Program-made: the position numbers and the translations under genes | Part shown: one piece after another, positions 37,001-47,659 of the stretch | Position numbering within the stretch: position 1 is the stretch's first letter | How the letters are laid out: each line of letters starts with the position of its first letter | Source of the DNA: Mercenaria mercenaria | Lineage: Eukaryota; Mollusca; Bivalvia; Venerida; Veneridae | Assembly: GCF_021730395.1 (NCBI RefSeq) | Contig: NW_026461866.1 | Location: forward strand, 1 to 64,000 | Direction of reading: 5' to 3' | DNA length: 64,000 nucleotides | Notes under the pieces: model-generated | What the model was told of the DNA's origin: nothing | Databases searched by the model: none | What the model saw: only the letters and a program-made list of their open reading frames with translations

Positions 37001-40000
37001 ACACATTCAAATTCTGTGACTTCAACCGCATGGCTGCGTTAATAATACATGTATAAGGTAGTGATGTGCCGAAGATCTGCATCACACATACAATTGGAAT
37101 AGGGTCCCATAAAACAGAACTTAACCGACTTTCACCATGGAGACAGCATGAAATATATTTAAATCTCACTCTCGACTTTACCGTACACAGACAATTTACT
37201 GTACATATTGAAATGAAAATACTACCCTGAGATATCTCTTACTGTCTAGTAAAGATGTATCGTCAACATTGTATTGCATTAGAACTAAATATCGTGAAAT
37301 ATAATCTTTATCAATACTTACTATAAATATATACACGAATTCTTCTGAATTCTCTATTAAAATAAAGTGATATAAAACAAGTTAGAAGTGAGAAGTCCCT
37401 CCCAGACTTTTACCCGGTATGCTTTTCTGTTTAAATAATTTTTGGAAAACTGGTGCTTATTTGGACACACTGGTTATTCGGGTACCTACTCGTGTGAGCG
37501 ATACCGCCCTCGTGTGATTTATGTACACGTTGGTGAACAAGAAATGCACACCTTTAACAGGTTATTATTCCGTATTTAACTAAAGATTTGAAAAGCTTTA
37601 GTATTGAATGTGTAAGATCATACCTTAGCTATATCCATGTCAAATATCTATCTAATATAATCTGAATAACTGTGAAAAAAATACGTTTTTGCTGCGAAAA
37701 TGTCAATATTTTAAGCCGATGGTATATATTTTTACGATTGATGGTATTATTTCGGATTATATGAGGAAATTTTTGTTAGGAAAATGAAAAGCAGTCATTC
37801 TATGTGTTAGCCGTTACTTTCATATCACAAAAAGTGGAATCACAGTAAAATTAGATCGATTTTTTCGAAGATAGTGTGTAGAAAAAAAGATACCTCTGAC
37901 GATGTACCATGGTACCATCCTCGTTGTTTCTGTCAATCGAGCGGATACCGTCCTCGTTATTGAAATGAGCATTACATTGAAGCAGACCTATTTTCTAATT
38001 TAGCGATAACATGCAATGGCCTGCCAAGATAAAGATAAAACTTTGGTCTTTTGTGCCCTCCAACTACTGGAAGCAGCCTATCCGGAGAAAAACTTCTCAC
38101 ATCGCTTCAAATTCGCTATCAACTTAGTATCAAGATCCATCTACAAAGACACATTCTTATGTGTATTTTCAATTGAATATTGCTTCCGTACATTTTGTCT
38201 TGTTATTTAAGTTGTTACGGGGTATAAAATGTTCATAGCAAAAACAAAATTAAATTTGTTCAGAAAGTCTATGATTTTTGTCAAATATTTTATTGCGATC
38301 GACCCATGTTTCCATGTTTTCTTTGTCGAAAATTCGTATGGAACAAGTGCTTTAATCACACATTTTACTGCAAGAATACATCATGCACAGGGCCGGATCC
38401 AGAAATTTTTGACTGGGGTGGGGGGGGGGGGGGCACCAGTCTTCAACGAGGTGCAACACTGCAAGCTATTGGAGGGGTTGCCCATGTTAGACGTTAGGCA
38501 GGGTTTCTTGGGTCAATTACTGGTGTACAATTATTAATGGTAAACAAAAAAAGATAAACTGTATACTTTACAGGTTCATGTAGAGACTCCATCAGAAAAT
38601 GTAAATTATTGTTCTTGGATTTTATATGTAAAAGAACTTTTAGAACAACTTGGATTTACTGAATACTGGTTGAATTTTCACCAGTGTATTTCCGCAATAT
38701 TGTACAACAGAGGTTGAAGGCCATCTTCGAATGAAAAAAACTTTGCAAATTTCCAGAAAATGTTTGTGTTACAGAATATTTATAACAACCTTTGAGTTTG
38801 AAAATTATTTTAAAGTTTTAGCAACAAATCTCGCAATATCCATGTGTCATTTCCGATATAGGACCAGTTTGTTACAAGTTGAAAGAGGGATATTTTTTAA
38901 CATTGAGCTCAATAACAGAACTTGTTATCTGTGTAATAATACATCTTTAGGAGATGAATTTCATTACATTATAGAATGTCCGTACTTAAATTTAGACAGA
39001 GTAAAATATATACCAAATGACTTTCAACAGTCAAATGTAATGTCATTTCAACGTCAAATTTTTTCGGAGGAATAGGTTTTTGTCACTGGCAGTTATTTGC
39101 TGGCCAGTTAAAACATTGTTTTCAAACCTGGTTAATTTTAAATGTACACCGTCTTTTATCTTTTAGCTTACAAAATATTTGTATCAGATCTATTATGACC
39201 GTAAAACTACTGTTTTATTTTATGTAGGCCCTTTAAGTGTTTGTTTTGTTAAATTTGTTGTTATTATAATACTGATGACCGTATGGGTCCAGCTATAAAT
39301 AAAATATTCAAATCTTGAATCTCACAGATTTCCTCCCTTGACGTACATTTAACGTTTACAACCGCTGTGAGGAGTGTGTGAACAAACATTAACAAGAGCT
39401 GTCCGTAAGACAGCGCGTTCGACTTTTCTCAGTGCTTGACTCTGAAATAGAGCTTTGCCAGTAAAAAAAATTCCAAGTTAAAAAGGGGCAACTCTGTCAA
39501 AATTCAAATCAGAGTTATGGGAATTGTGTCTTCTGATGTAGACTTTGATAGTAAATAACTATTTTGAGTTTCAAGTCAAAAGCTTTAATAAAGTAACAGA
39601 GATATTTAAAGAAAAATTCTAAGTTAAAAAGGGACATTATTCTGTCAAAATTCAAATCAGAGTTATGGGGATTGTTTCTCCTGGTGTAGACTTTGATGGT
39701 AAATAAGTATTTTAAGTTTCAAATCAAAAGCTTTGAAAGTAACAGAGATATTTGACTTTATCAAAAACTTTTACCAAAAATTCTAAGTTAAAAAGGGGCA
39801 TAACTCTGTCAAAATTCAAAATCAGAGTTATGGGGATTGTTTCTCCTGGTGTAGACTTTGATAGTAAGTAAGTGTTTTAAGTTTCAAGTCAATAGCTTTG
39901 ATAGTAACAGAGATATTTGACTCTATCAAAAACTTTAACCGACGCCGACGCCGACGCCGGGGCGAGTGCAATAGCTCTACTTTTTCTTCGAAAAGTCGAG

Positions 40001-43000
40001 CTAAAAAGAGATTTGATCTGATTACCAGACTTCCATATCTTCTTCTTTTTCCTCAGTTAGTCACCTGTAAGACACTTATACAGTAGTGTATATTGTATGC
40101 ATTTGTAAATAAGTCGCATAATTAGCACGAACTTAATGGAGGGTGCACCTATAATTACAAGATACGATAAAAGGCAGATTTATGAAGCCGCAGCCTCTCC
40201 CTATACGAATACATGCCCGGGGAGAGGGTCCGATTTCCCTTTCAGGAAGAAAAAGAAGGTCTTAACATAAGCACTTTTGCACGGTGCGTCGACAAGTTTG
40301 GTCGCTTTCATAATGGGACTGAAGGAGAAAAACTTTAGTAGGCAAGATGATAGAATGTGTAGAATGGAGGGTGGGTGTGAGGGAAGATTTGATATTGGTG
40401 AAATACTGCTAACTCACTTCTTTACATTTTTAAAGTTAACATTCTAATCAAATAAATCTAGTAAAGGTCGGGTTTCACATTTCCAGTTCTTATTTCTAGA
40501 TCCTCGAAGAGATTACCTTTAATTACGTTCATTAAAGTGTACCGTATTGCGGAAGTAATCGCTGCGGGGAGTTTTATAAATGTTCATGTCATGTCGTAAA
40601 AACATATAAATATCTAGGAGTGCTGTTCGCATCATCGGGTAGTTTCTTACAATGCCAAAAGAATATTGTTTCACAAGCAAATAAGGCAATGTTTGCACTT
40701 TTTTCAAGAATAAATAATCTAGATCTTCCCGTGGATCTTCAGTTAAAGCTGTTTGATCACACCATCTTACCAATACTAACTTACGGATGCGAAGTGTGGG
40801 GCTATAGTAATCTAGACATGATAGAAAATGTCCACTGTACTTTTTTACGTAAAATAGGAAAATGTAGGAGCAGTACCCCTAGGTATATGCTGTATGCAGA
40901 ATTTGGGCGATACCCAATTGAAATTATAATTAAAGCTAGAATGATAAAGTTTTGGAATAAAATAATCTTATCCAAGCATTCTAAAATTGTTTATATTTGT
41001 TATCAGAACATGATACAGTCTGTACACGCTTTTATATGGTCATCTTGTATTAAGAGCATTCTAGACAATACTGGCTATTCCTGTTACTGGCTTAATCAGG
41101 CGACATTAAATTGTAAAGGTATCGATATTTTGGTTAAAAGGGTTCTAACAGACCAATTTAACCAGCAGTGGTCAACTTCCCTAACTGGATCATCAAAAGG
41201 TACAGGCTATAGCCTATTTAAAGATAACCTTCAGATGGAAAGCTATTTGTTGTCGTTGCCTTGCTCGCTCCGACTAAGTCTCCTGCATTTCAGAACAGGA
41301 AACCATCGACTTCCGGTTGAAACCGGGCGCTGGCGACAATCTCACGTTGCACATGAGGAGAGAAAGTGCCCACGGTGCCCACTTAACGATATTGGGGATG
41401 AAATGCATTACCTCTTAATTTGTCCTTTCTTTACAGCTCTTAGGAATAAATATATTCCTCATAGATTTTCCCATAGACCAAATATCCTGAAATACAAAGA
41501 ACTGATGACGTGCAAAAATGAAACAATTATTCATAATTTATGCTTATTTGTTAAACATGTATTGCGAGAATTTAAGTAATTTCCTATCTGTATACACACC
41601 TTTCTTAAACAGTGTTTACTATGTACCAAATGATTAAATAAGATTTAACAAACCAGTGTAAGTCCATGCATTACGAATTCTTGTTCGTTTGTATTTCAGT
41701 CAAGAAAGAAAATAAAGTACCTTCGTGTAAGTCCACGCATTCCGAAATCTTAATCCATTTTGATATCAGCATAAGGAAAATGTACTTTCGGACTTATTTT
41801 GTTATTACAATTTAAGATAAACTCTCGATAGTAGCCTCCATTCATAAACTGTACACGTGGATTCCGTGATCTTCGCGCGCCCTGCGAACTCGTCCAATCA
41901 AAACAGAGTATATGCAAACCTAGCTACTTCTATATTACACAACAAAAATAACGTGCCATATAATCTGAAAGCAATGTTTGTTTTTTGTTGTTTTATTTTT
42001 CAACTTCTATTTTTGCTTTTGTCTCTTATTTCTACTTGTTATTTAAATCTGACATTATGTTATTGATATTTTTCATCGTATAGTATCAATTTTTTTTATT
42101 CAAAGTGTCTTCTTGATTTGATCACTTCCCCTTCAGAAATTACCACTCCCGTATGAACTTTATCAGTTATGTGTATTTATTTGTTCACATGTATTTACAC
42201 CATGTAAACTGTGACTCTGAATAAAAGTATTGACTTGACTTGACTTGACTTGACATAACGAGGACGGTACCCATGTGCAAACGCGTAGGTATCATTGTTT
42301 ATTTTCATCCATCGTCAGAGGTACCATCAAAAACAGCGACAGGCGGCATATAATTGAAATTTTATCAACAAAAATAACTTGCAGGTACACGATCCATTCG
42401 TTTTGTAGTTGAGTATGCATAGTTTTACCCAGGAGAGTGGCAAATTCAGTTATTTCAACTTCGAACAAAGAAAAATACGTCTCAAAACGTCAAATTACAT
42501 TAATTTCGTTATATTTCTTCAAATTTTGTAGTCATATCAATATTATTGAGGACTGATATTTTCACCAGTGCGAATTAATGCATTTCCTCGGACGATTCTG
42601 TCTTTGAAATGTTCAACATGCTTAAATATGTGTCATACGTTGGCATTGTTTTTATATACCCTATACAACCTACATGTATATAAATCACACGAGGGCGGTA
42701 CCGCTCACTCGAGTAAGTACCCGAATAACCAGTGTGTTGGAGGCGTGTCCATTTAAGAGGATAATGTGATCGAGACTTGGGTGAAGTAAATTTCTTTAAA
42801 ATAATTGTCGCAATACTGTCATAAATCAAAATTTTGACAGATATGTGAAAAATCGAAAGCCAGAGCAGAGTTAAATCACTAAGTGTATTTGCTTCTAAGA
42901 CTATAAGTGCAGATAATTAGTTATTAAGGATATTTCCCGTATGGAAAAATAAGGTTGAATCCGCCCTAATACTAGGCGTATTAAGGGCGTATTTCTGCTA

Positions 43001-44551
43001 AAAATGGACATTTATAGGCGAACTATAGGCGAACAAACATCTCTTCGGATTTAAACAAATCAATATCTGTTAATTACTAACATTTTCGAAGTATAATACA
43101 TTTCCATAGCATTTACAAGGTAACAAACAATTCAAATAAAATTTAAAGACTAAGTGTGTATTTAGTTGTTATTATTTTAGTAACATAATTATTTCCATAA
43201 TTACATCATCACAATATTGTGGAATTGGCACCAAACTGAAATGATAATTTCAATTTCAGTTGCAAGTTCACATCAATAATCGGTAAATGTTCATAAAATG
43301 TCCATTCTATTTTAGTGAATGTTACTTTTCTTAATTTTTTCAAGAAATGTTCATGACAGCCAGTATTTTTTTCAAGATATGCACCAATTTTCTTCAATAC
43401 TTTTGCCACTGAGCCACAGGTAATATATTTGTAAAATTTAAGTTTTCTTATAATCAATAAATTGTATTTGTGGCAAAGCTAATGAATCTAGTGAAATGTG
43501 AAATTAGTTTCGTGCTCAAGATAAATACGAAGCGTATGTTTTTTACGCTTTACATAAGGCGGATTTTATTCCGGTCAAGCTTTTCTGGTTTTTTTTTCCG
43601 CCTAAGCAAAGAATATTATAATTATAGGTTATTAGCTTTGTATCGATAAATATGCACGAGTTCTTCAGCGGAAGAATTGCGCGACTTTAGGAGCGCAATA
43701 TTCTTCCGCTGAAGAACGAGTGCATATTTCCCGATGCAAAGATAATAATCTTTTTATTACATACGCATCTACACGTATAAATATTATGTGTATATCATAT
43801 ATATCTTCAATAGCCTGAATAGAATTGACAATACTGAACTAAATAGAAAAAAATAGTGCAACAACACACACTGAATTACGTCACGCACCCGATATGAAAT
43901 TCAGGCGTCAGTGTATGGAAATATATTGACGTTTCCGGTACCAGTGTAACATACGGGAAATAGAAATGAGTATGTAATTAGACGAAAATATTCCTGCTTT
44001 AACATTTTTTACGCCAATTTTGGCGGTTTCCGTTTGACTAACAGGCAATTCTTGAATATTTCGAGTCCTATTCTCCCCTAAGGTCTCCCTATTGCACCTC
44101 TGGGCGGTTTCCGCCTGAAGTATGGGCGTACTTTTTCGTACAGGTTAGCACATAACGTTAAATTATTTGTTGCGTCATGAAAAGAACTTCTTCAATAGTA
44201 ACAGTGCAGTAAAACAAACCTGTGCTCCGTGGCTATACACTTTAGACAATAGACCATGTCGTGTGTTCCGCAGTACATCTCAATGTCTCGATCCGGATGG
44301 TACCGACATTTCGTTACTATGGCAGATACTGATGCGATTTTGGCATCATCTGTATCCAAAAGCTTGTGAGATTTCAAAGCTGCTATCCTTCTATGATATC
44401 TAGCACACGCTGTACAAAGATATTGATTGCATTCTACGCAAAATTTGACAGCTTCTTCTCTGATATTATCTTCCCCGCACGGCGCACACACAATTTCGAA
44501 ATCAGCATCTGAACCGTCTCTGACTGATGTGAAGCCACGTCCTTCAGCCAT
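34059..44551 (-). CDS. TRIM-like protein A: two B-boxes, coiled coil, NHL-like beta-propeller
   Basis: Two coding exons, 44551-44220 and 35418-34059, join in phase (CAC AG|G GCT) across an 8.8-kb intron to give 563 residues. No RING finger precedes the B-boxes. B-box 1 ligands: C22, C25, C38, C41, C46, C49, H53, H62. B-box 2: C82, H85, C94, H97, C102, C105, H110 and C113 in place of the usual last His. Residues ~125-250 are charged and heptad-like, consistent with a coiled coil. Residues ~300-563 hold repeated beta-sheet motifs such as DICQLQDGTVILTD and GVCVSSDGTVFL, typical of NHL/WD-like propellers that bind RNA or protein. Family members without RING usually act as cytoplasmic scaffolds; expanded copies in bivalves are often linked to innate responses. 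The start is the ATG in a good context just after a splice acceptor. About 80 percent identical to protein B, with identical exon lengths. Confidence 0.86.
36555..36823 (+). mobile_element. tRNA-derived SINE with 13-bp target-site duplication
   Basis: The 269-bp insertion is flanked by CTTCCGGTCATTA on both sides (36542-36554 and 36824-36836). The head has a B-box-like GAGTTCAAACCCC and an upstream GGTCCGGTGGTAACAATG. The body contains CACCTGGCACGCTAAAGAAC, and the end is AAAATAAA. Copy B of the duplication has the single uninterrupted site (near 53565-53580), so this insertion is younger than the duplication. It lies in the intron of TRIM-like gene A. Confidence 0.85.
38016..38210 (+). CDS. 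unrecognised short ORF inside the 5.27-kb element
   Basis: The frame begins MACQDKDKTLVFCALQLLEA and runs 64 codons. A possible donor follows CTACAAAG, but the next dinucleotide is not GT. It is the only non-LINE frame near the inverted-repeat end and may be a residue of the element's own gene or a captured exon. No family motif seen. Confidence 0.25.
   Translation: MACQDKDKTLVFCALQLLEAAYPEKNFSHRFKFAINLVSRSIYKDTFLCVFSIEYCFRTFCLVI
38395..38530 (+). repeat. G-rich interspersed repeat fragment
   Basis: GGGCCGGATCCAGAAATTTTTGAC followed by a G run (each shorter than twenty when split at the AAA). Related GGGCGG(G)TCCAG..TTTTGA segments occur at 58256 and, diverged, at 45435. Unknown family. Confidence 0.4.
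38570..39320 (+). mobile_element. 5'-truncated LINE fragment (C-terminal region)
   Basis: The frame at 38731-39075 encodes a C-terminal zinc-knuckle-like segment CYLCNNTSLGDEFHYIIECP, the tail domain of many mollusc non-LTR retrotransposons. Upstream pieces (KELLEQLGFTEYWLNF) belong to the same protein but are frame-disrupted. The end is ATAAATAAAATATTCAAATC. It is a different family from the copy at 40.5 kb. Confidence 0.65.
39391..40004 (+). mobile_element. tandem-core element, second family, same end architecture (Helentron/HINE-like)
   Basis: Starts AACAAGAG (39391) and ends GAGCTAAAA. A perfect 10-bp subterminal inverted repeat pairs TCGACTTTTC (39419-39428) with GAAAAGTCGA (39990-39999). 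A hairpin with TTC loop and one bulged T (39979-39996) is followed by CGAG and CTAA (40001-40004). A 5' hairpin CTGTC/GACAG sits at 39399-39413. The core has three monomers of about 150-165 bp with AAAAGGGGCA, TCAAATCAGAGTTATGGG and AACAGAGATATTTGA. GACGCC repeats precede the end. The core is unrelated to that of 21363-23034, but the layout is the same. Confidence 0.72.
40530..42254 (+). mobile_element. 5'-truncated LINE with intact reverse-transcriptase C-terminus and (TTGAC)n tail
   Basis: An open frame from about 40597 to 41579 reads KTYKYLGVLFASSGSF, then LPILTYGCEVWG, a long linker, and CPRCPLNDIGDEMHYLLICP. This is the thumb and zinc-knuckle end of a non-LTR reverse transcriptase, used to copy the RNA at the target site. 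The polymerase core and endonuclease are missing. The ~650-nt 3' UTR ends in AATAAAAGTATTGACTTGAC and repeated TTGAC, a target-primed tail. The break next to CGAGGACGGTACC shows that it landed inside the subterminal part of the 5.27-kb inverted-repeat element. Confidence 0.78.
42936..44144. mobile_element. 1.2-kb inverted-repeat element
   Basis: Ends CCCGTATGGAAAAATA and the inverse of TTTTTCGTACAGG are diverged terminal repeats. GGCG-type motifs (CCGCC, GGGCG) occur near both ends. Copy B lacks the whole segment: its GGTATTTAGCACATAAC joins the two flanks, leaving a duplicated TT. No open frame for a transposase was found. Confidence 0.6.
43636..43741. repeat. long near-perfect hairpin
   Basis: Arms of about 49 bp share CTTTG, ATAAATATGCAC(T/G)CG, GTTCTTCAGCGGAAGAAT and GCGC, with a loop around GACTTTAG. 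It is nested inside the 1.2-kb element and may be a separate MITE or its cruciform centre. Confidence 0.65.
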
Positions 44552-44562
44552 TTTGTTAAATT
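44220..44562 (-). CDS. exon 2 (first coding) of TRIM-like gene A
   Basis: The acceptor ATTTACAG| lies just upstream of the ATG at 44551. The exon carries both B-boxes, ends in phase 2 and is followed by GTTTGT. The same exon in gene B has the identical coding length of 332 nt. Confidence 0.82.
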
Positions 44563-45873
44563 CTGTAAATATAATTAGAAACATATTTAGCATGATCGCT
44601 GCTGCTATTAAATTTGTTAAAGGTATGTCGTGTTCGTTTCAGCATTAGAATTAACAAAACAGAATTAATGTTCTATAAGGAAAGTTAAAGGCGAAGTTTT
44701 GTGGGAAATAGTGTGTTGAGACTGAGCATTCGTCCCTCCTGGCATTATAGGTCTAAACACGTCTACTAGTTGGTACGGGATAGCTTACTCCAGAATGATT
44801 CAAGTTATCTTCACTTATTGGAAGTAAAATAACATTATATTGTCAAAACTAAGTTAAATAGTGAAATATAATATGTGAAGTGTGAACTAAAATGTTTGAA
44901 ATGTGAAGTCCCTACCGGTACTTCGTAGTAATACAATATTTACCACCGCGTACAACTTGTACAGTTCGTTAAATTGGGTCAACCATGTTGTTGTACTTAT
45001 AAAATAGACGGGCCCGGATTATAGGTTGGTCAGGGCTTCGGATATGTATTGTATTTTGCCATCGTAATATTTCTATAAAATGCTTCTTCCCCTTCCGTTT
45101 GGATCCGTCCGTGTTTACAAACACGTTTGCTTATTTTTTGGACTGTATATCAGCAGGTCATAATAAACAGCTAAACTAGTACCCATTTTATCACTCCATA
45201 ATCTTGATGCGATAGCTTGTTAAATTCTCCGTGTGTAAAGTAATAAACAGTTTAACAAAGTTTAGATAAAGCTATAAGAAGATAAATCTGATGTAAATGT
45301 CACCAGTGTACTATTAATCAAAAGTAAACAAAAGAAAAACTGCATAGTATTTGCTCTCTTTTTCAATCCACTGTCGCGGAACATAATCAAAGGTTAAACA
45401 ATTAAGAAAAACCTTAGACCTGTCTAAACTTGTGCGGAGGCGTATCTAGGATTTCGGGGTGTGAGTGGGGAGTGAGGTTTCTAGCGGGGGTGGGGGAATT
45501 ATTTGGCAAATTTAACATAGATAGTGCTATCTATCTGATGTATAATTGACATAGTCGGAACATGAATATTCGACACAATGTAAACATTTTCAACAAAAAA
45601 GCAATAATACAAAGTTGACAACTTTTTAAATTTGACTCTCTGCCCGGTCTTCACTTTTTCACCACCACGTCGGTGATAATAAATATTACTGATATAGATC
45701 TACATGTAAATGTGTGGGAGCCGAAATTTGGCTAACATGTCTGATCTATCAAAATGTATGCTCGGCGAATTTGACGGTTGGATGTAATATTAATTTACAG
45801 TTAAAATAAATATTTTGCAGGTGTCACTAAATTAAAATCAAAATGATTAATAAATGCCGAAACAAAAACTTAC

Positions 45874-45985
45874 CTGATGTCTTTACAGTTACAATTAATA
45901 ATGAATTGAAATCTTATTTCTAGTTTCGTTTTCGTTATAGAACACAGTTTAATCCAACTAGTTTACAACCCGTTTTTATCCGTCC
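45874..45985 (-). promoter_or_regulatory. first non-coding exon and core promoter of TRIM-like gene A
   Basis: A strong donor CAG|GTAAGT lies at 45874/45873 on the minus strand and is conserved in copy B. Upstream, a TATA-like GGATAAAAACGGG (about 45972-45983) aligns with GGGATATAAACGGG in copy B. A transcription start about 25-30 nt further on would give a first exon of about 70 nt. Inferred from conservation only. Confidence 0.5.
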
Positions 45986-47438
45986 ACCGGCCTTTGTATA
46001 TGCACGTAATAGATACCGACCGAATTGGAGATGTGCATCGCCATACTATCCTGAGCCCGTGCAATGCGTGAATACCGAGCCGAGAAGCAAGGGCTTAGTT
46101 TAGTATTTCAATGCATGCCGACAGTAAGGCTCGGTATCTGATTTACCGCAAAGTCGAGTGCACAACACATGTATATCATACAGATGGGCCGTTGGAGATT
46201 GTGGCATGCAGGAATAAAACAGGTTTGAATTTTATCATTTGCAACAATCAATTTGATAAATAACATAATCAGTTGTAATTGCTACAATGTTACCAATGTT
46301 GTACACTTTTGTTACCTAGCTGTAGAGCGCCAAAACAAAGCAAACCAACCAAACAAGGATGATAAAACAAACAAATAAAGGAACACAGTAGGGCATCCTC
46401 AAGAGACGACCAGTGGCAAAATAACAGAAGCCCAAACCGGTGTCTGGTGGGCACCTTACCTTACTCATGGTACAAAGGAGAGGGGGTGTAATAGTTGGAG
46501 AATGGAGAGTTAAGGAAAATAACACCACCAAAACGTAAGACAATATACATAGCAAATAATATGAAATGGAAAAAAAGAAAGTTGAAAATAGGGGTACTAC
46601 CTAAAGGATCTCGTTACAGTACCAGATGCTAGAAAAAACTTTATCTTGAAGCAAATTCACATTATTTGATCTCAAGGACCTTAATCAATGAGGGATCTGG
46701 CTCTAAACCAAATACTGTCTCCTAGTTCCTCTCAATTGTTTTGCAAAATTATATTTATGGAGAAACAGTTCCTTTGATATTTACTGATGTATGATCTTCG
46801 ATCCTCAACAGGATGATTCCTTGCTCATTTGTACAGAAAAGAAAAACAGTTTGTAGAACTTTAACCAAAACTACGAATATCTGGAAAAAAGGAGAAATAT
46901 CTACTGATAGTAACAACACCATTGACAAAGCGTTAAAGTTTCGCAGACTTCAAGATATGTCTGTAAATAACTATGGATGTAATTAAAAATTAGCTACAAT
47001 TATTTATCTTTTCCTGTCAGTCGGTTCACCTGTGATATTATATTTTTAACGAGAGGTTGGTATTAATCAGTTTATAACAGATCTGATCTGTTATAATAAT
47101 TGATTATTAAATCCATTTTTTACCAGATAGTAGGCAGATACACGTTAGTGGTGTTTTGCTTTTCAGTGTTTTAAGATCATTTTGTTTTCCTTATGGTAGT
47201 TTTTAGGCCATTAAAAATCCAACATTAATGCCAGCTTCTAGGTTTTTATTATACGTAGTGTTTATTAACTTATCTTATATATAACTATGTGTTATGTGTA
47301 AATTGATATTGTAATATTTTGCGATGGTCTCTGTTATAGTTCAAATTTGAACGGTCATATACTAATTTTATTTATGTATTGAAATGTAAATGAGATGTAA
47401 ATGAAGATATACATGTAAAACGTAAATGAAGATGAAAT
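45986..47438. other. gene-free spacer between the duplication copies
   Basis: No gene recognised. The segment at about 46310-46700 is richer in GC and purine than its surroundings and may be an interspersed repeat, but I see no family signature. The minus-strand frame at 46316-46555 is hydrophobic with no domain. Confidence 0.4.
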
Positions 47439-47659
47439 GAGCCGTGCCATGGGAAAACCAACATAGTGGGTTTGCGACCAGCATGGATCCAGGCCAGCCT
47501 GCGCATCCGCGCAGTCTGGTCAGGCTCCATGCTGTTCGCTTTTAAAGCCTATTGGAATTGGAGAAACTGTTAGCGAACAGCATGGAGCCTGATGCGCAGT
47601 CTGGTCTGGATCCATGCTGGTCGCAAACCCACTATGTTGGTTTTCCCATGGCACGGCTC
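47439..47659. mobile_element. MITE with long terminal inverted repeats and AAAT duplication
   Basis: The left end GAGCCGTGCCATGGGAAAAC is exactly inverted at the right end, and similarity runs about 55 bp inward (GTGGGTTTGCGACCAGCATG). The inner part is also largely palindromic (CAGTCTGG..GGCTCCATGCTGTTCGC and inverse). AAAT flanks both sides (47435-47438 and 47660-47663). 221 bp, no coding capacity. Confidence 0.85.

Larger units (their letters stand above)
37466..42736. mobile_element. 5.27-kb element with ~67-bp terminal inverted repeats and 5-bp target duplication
   Basis: Ends are CACACTGGTTATTCGGGTAC and its inverse, matching over about 67 bp (37466-37532 and 42670-42736) with about six mismatches. 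TTGGA lies directly outside both ends. Copy B carries the unfilled site ATTTGGAGGCGTG near 55260. Inside each end are further inverted matches in the same order, TACCTCTGACGATG (37892 / 42310) and TACCGTCCTCGTTAT (37950 / 42257), which may be transposase-binding repeats because the outer repeat also has TACCGCCCTCGT. The interior is filled with LINE and tandem-core pieces. No transposase is recognised and the superfamily is not assigned. Confidence 0.8.
33234..45985 (-). repeat. segmental duplication, copy A
   Basis: Non-coding as well as coding sequence matches copy B at 49530-58870 in the same order and orientation. Shared landmarks are GAAGAAAAAAGTAGTTCATC, TTGGTAGGTTGTATAGTTAATGG (interrupted by variation), both coding exons with flanks, ATTGTATTGCATTA, CACTGTCGCGGAACATAATC and CTTACCT before the first exon. 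Homology may extend further on the low-coordinate side; the SINE at 32.5 kb has a partner at 49.1 kb. Confidence 0.82.

Noticed and set aside
46316-46555. Small hydrophobic membrane protein
   Set aside because: No start context, domain or conservation; composition explained by local purine/pyrimidine bias.
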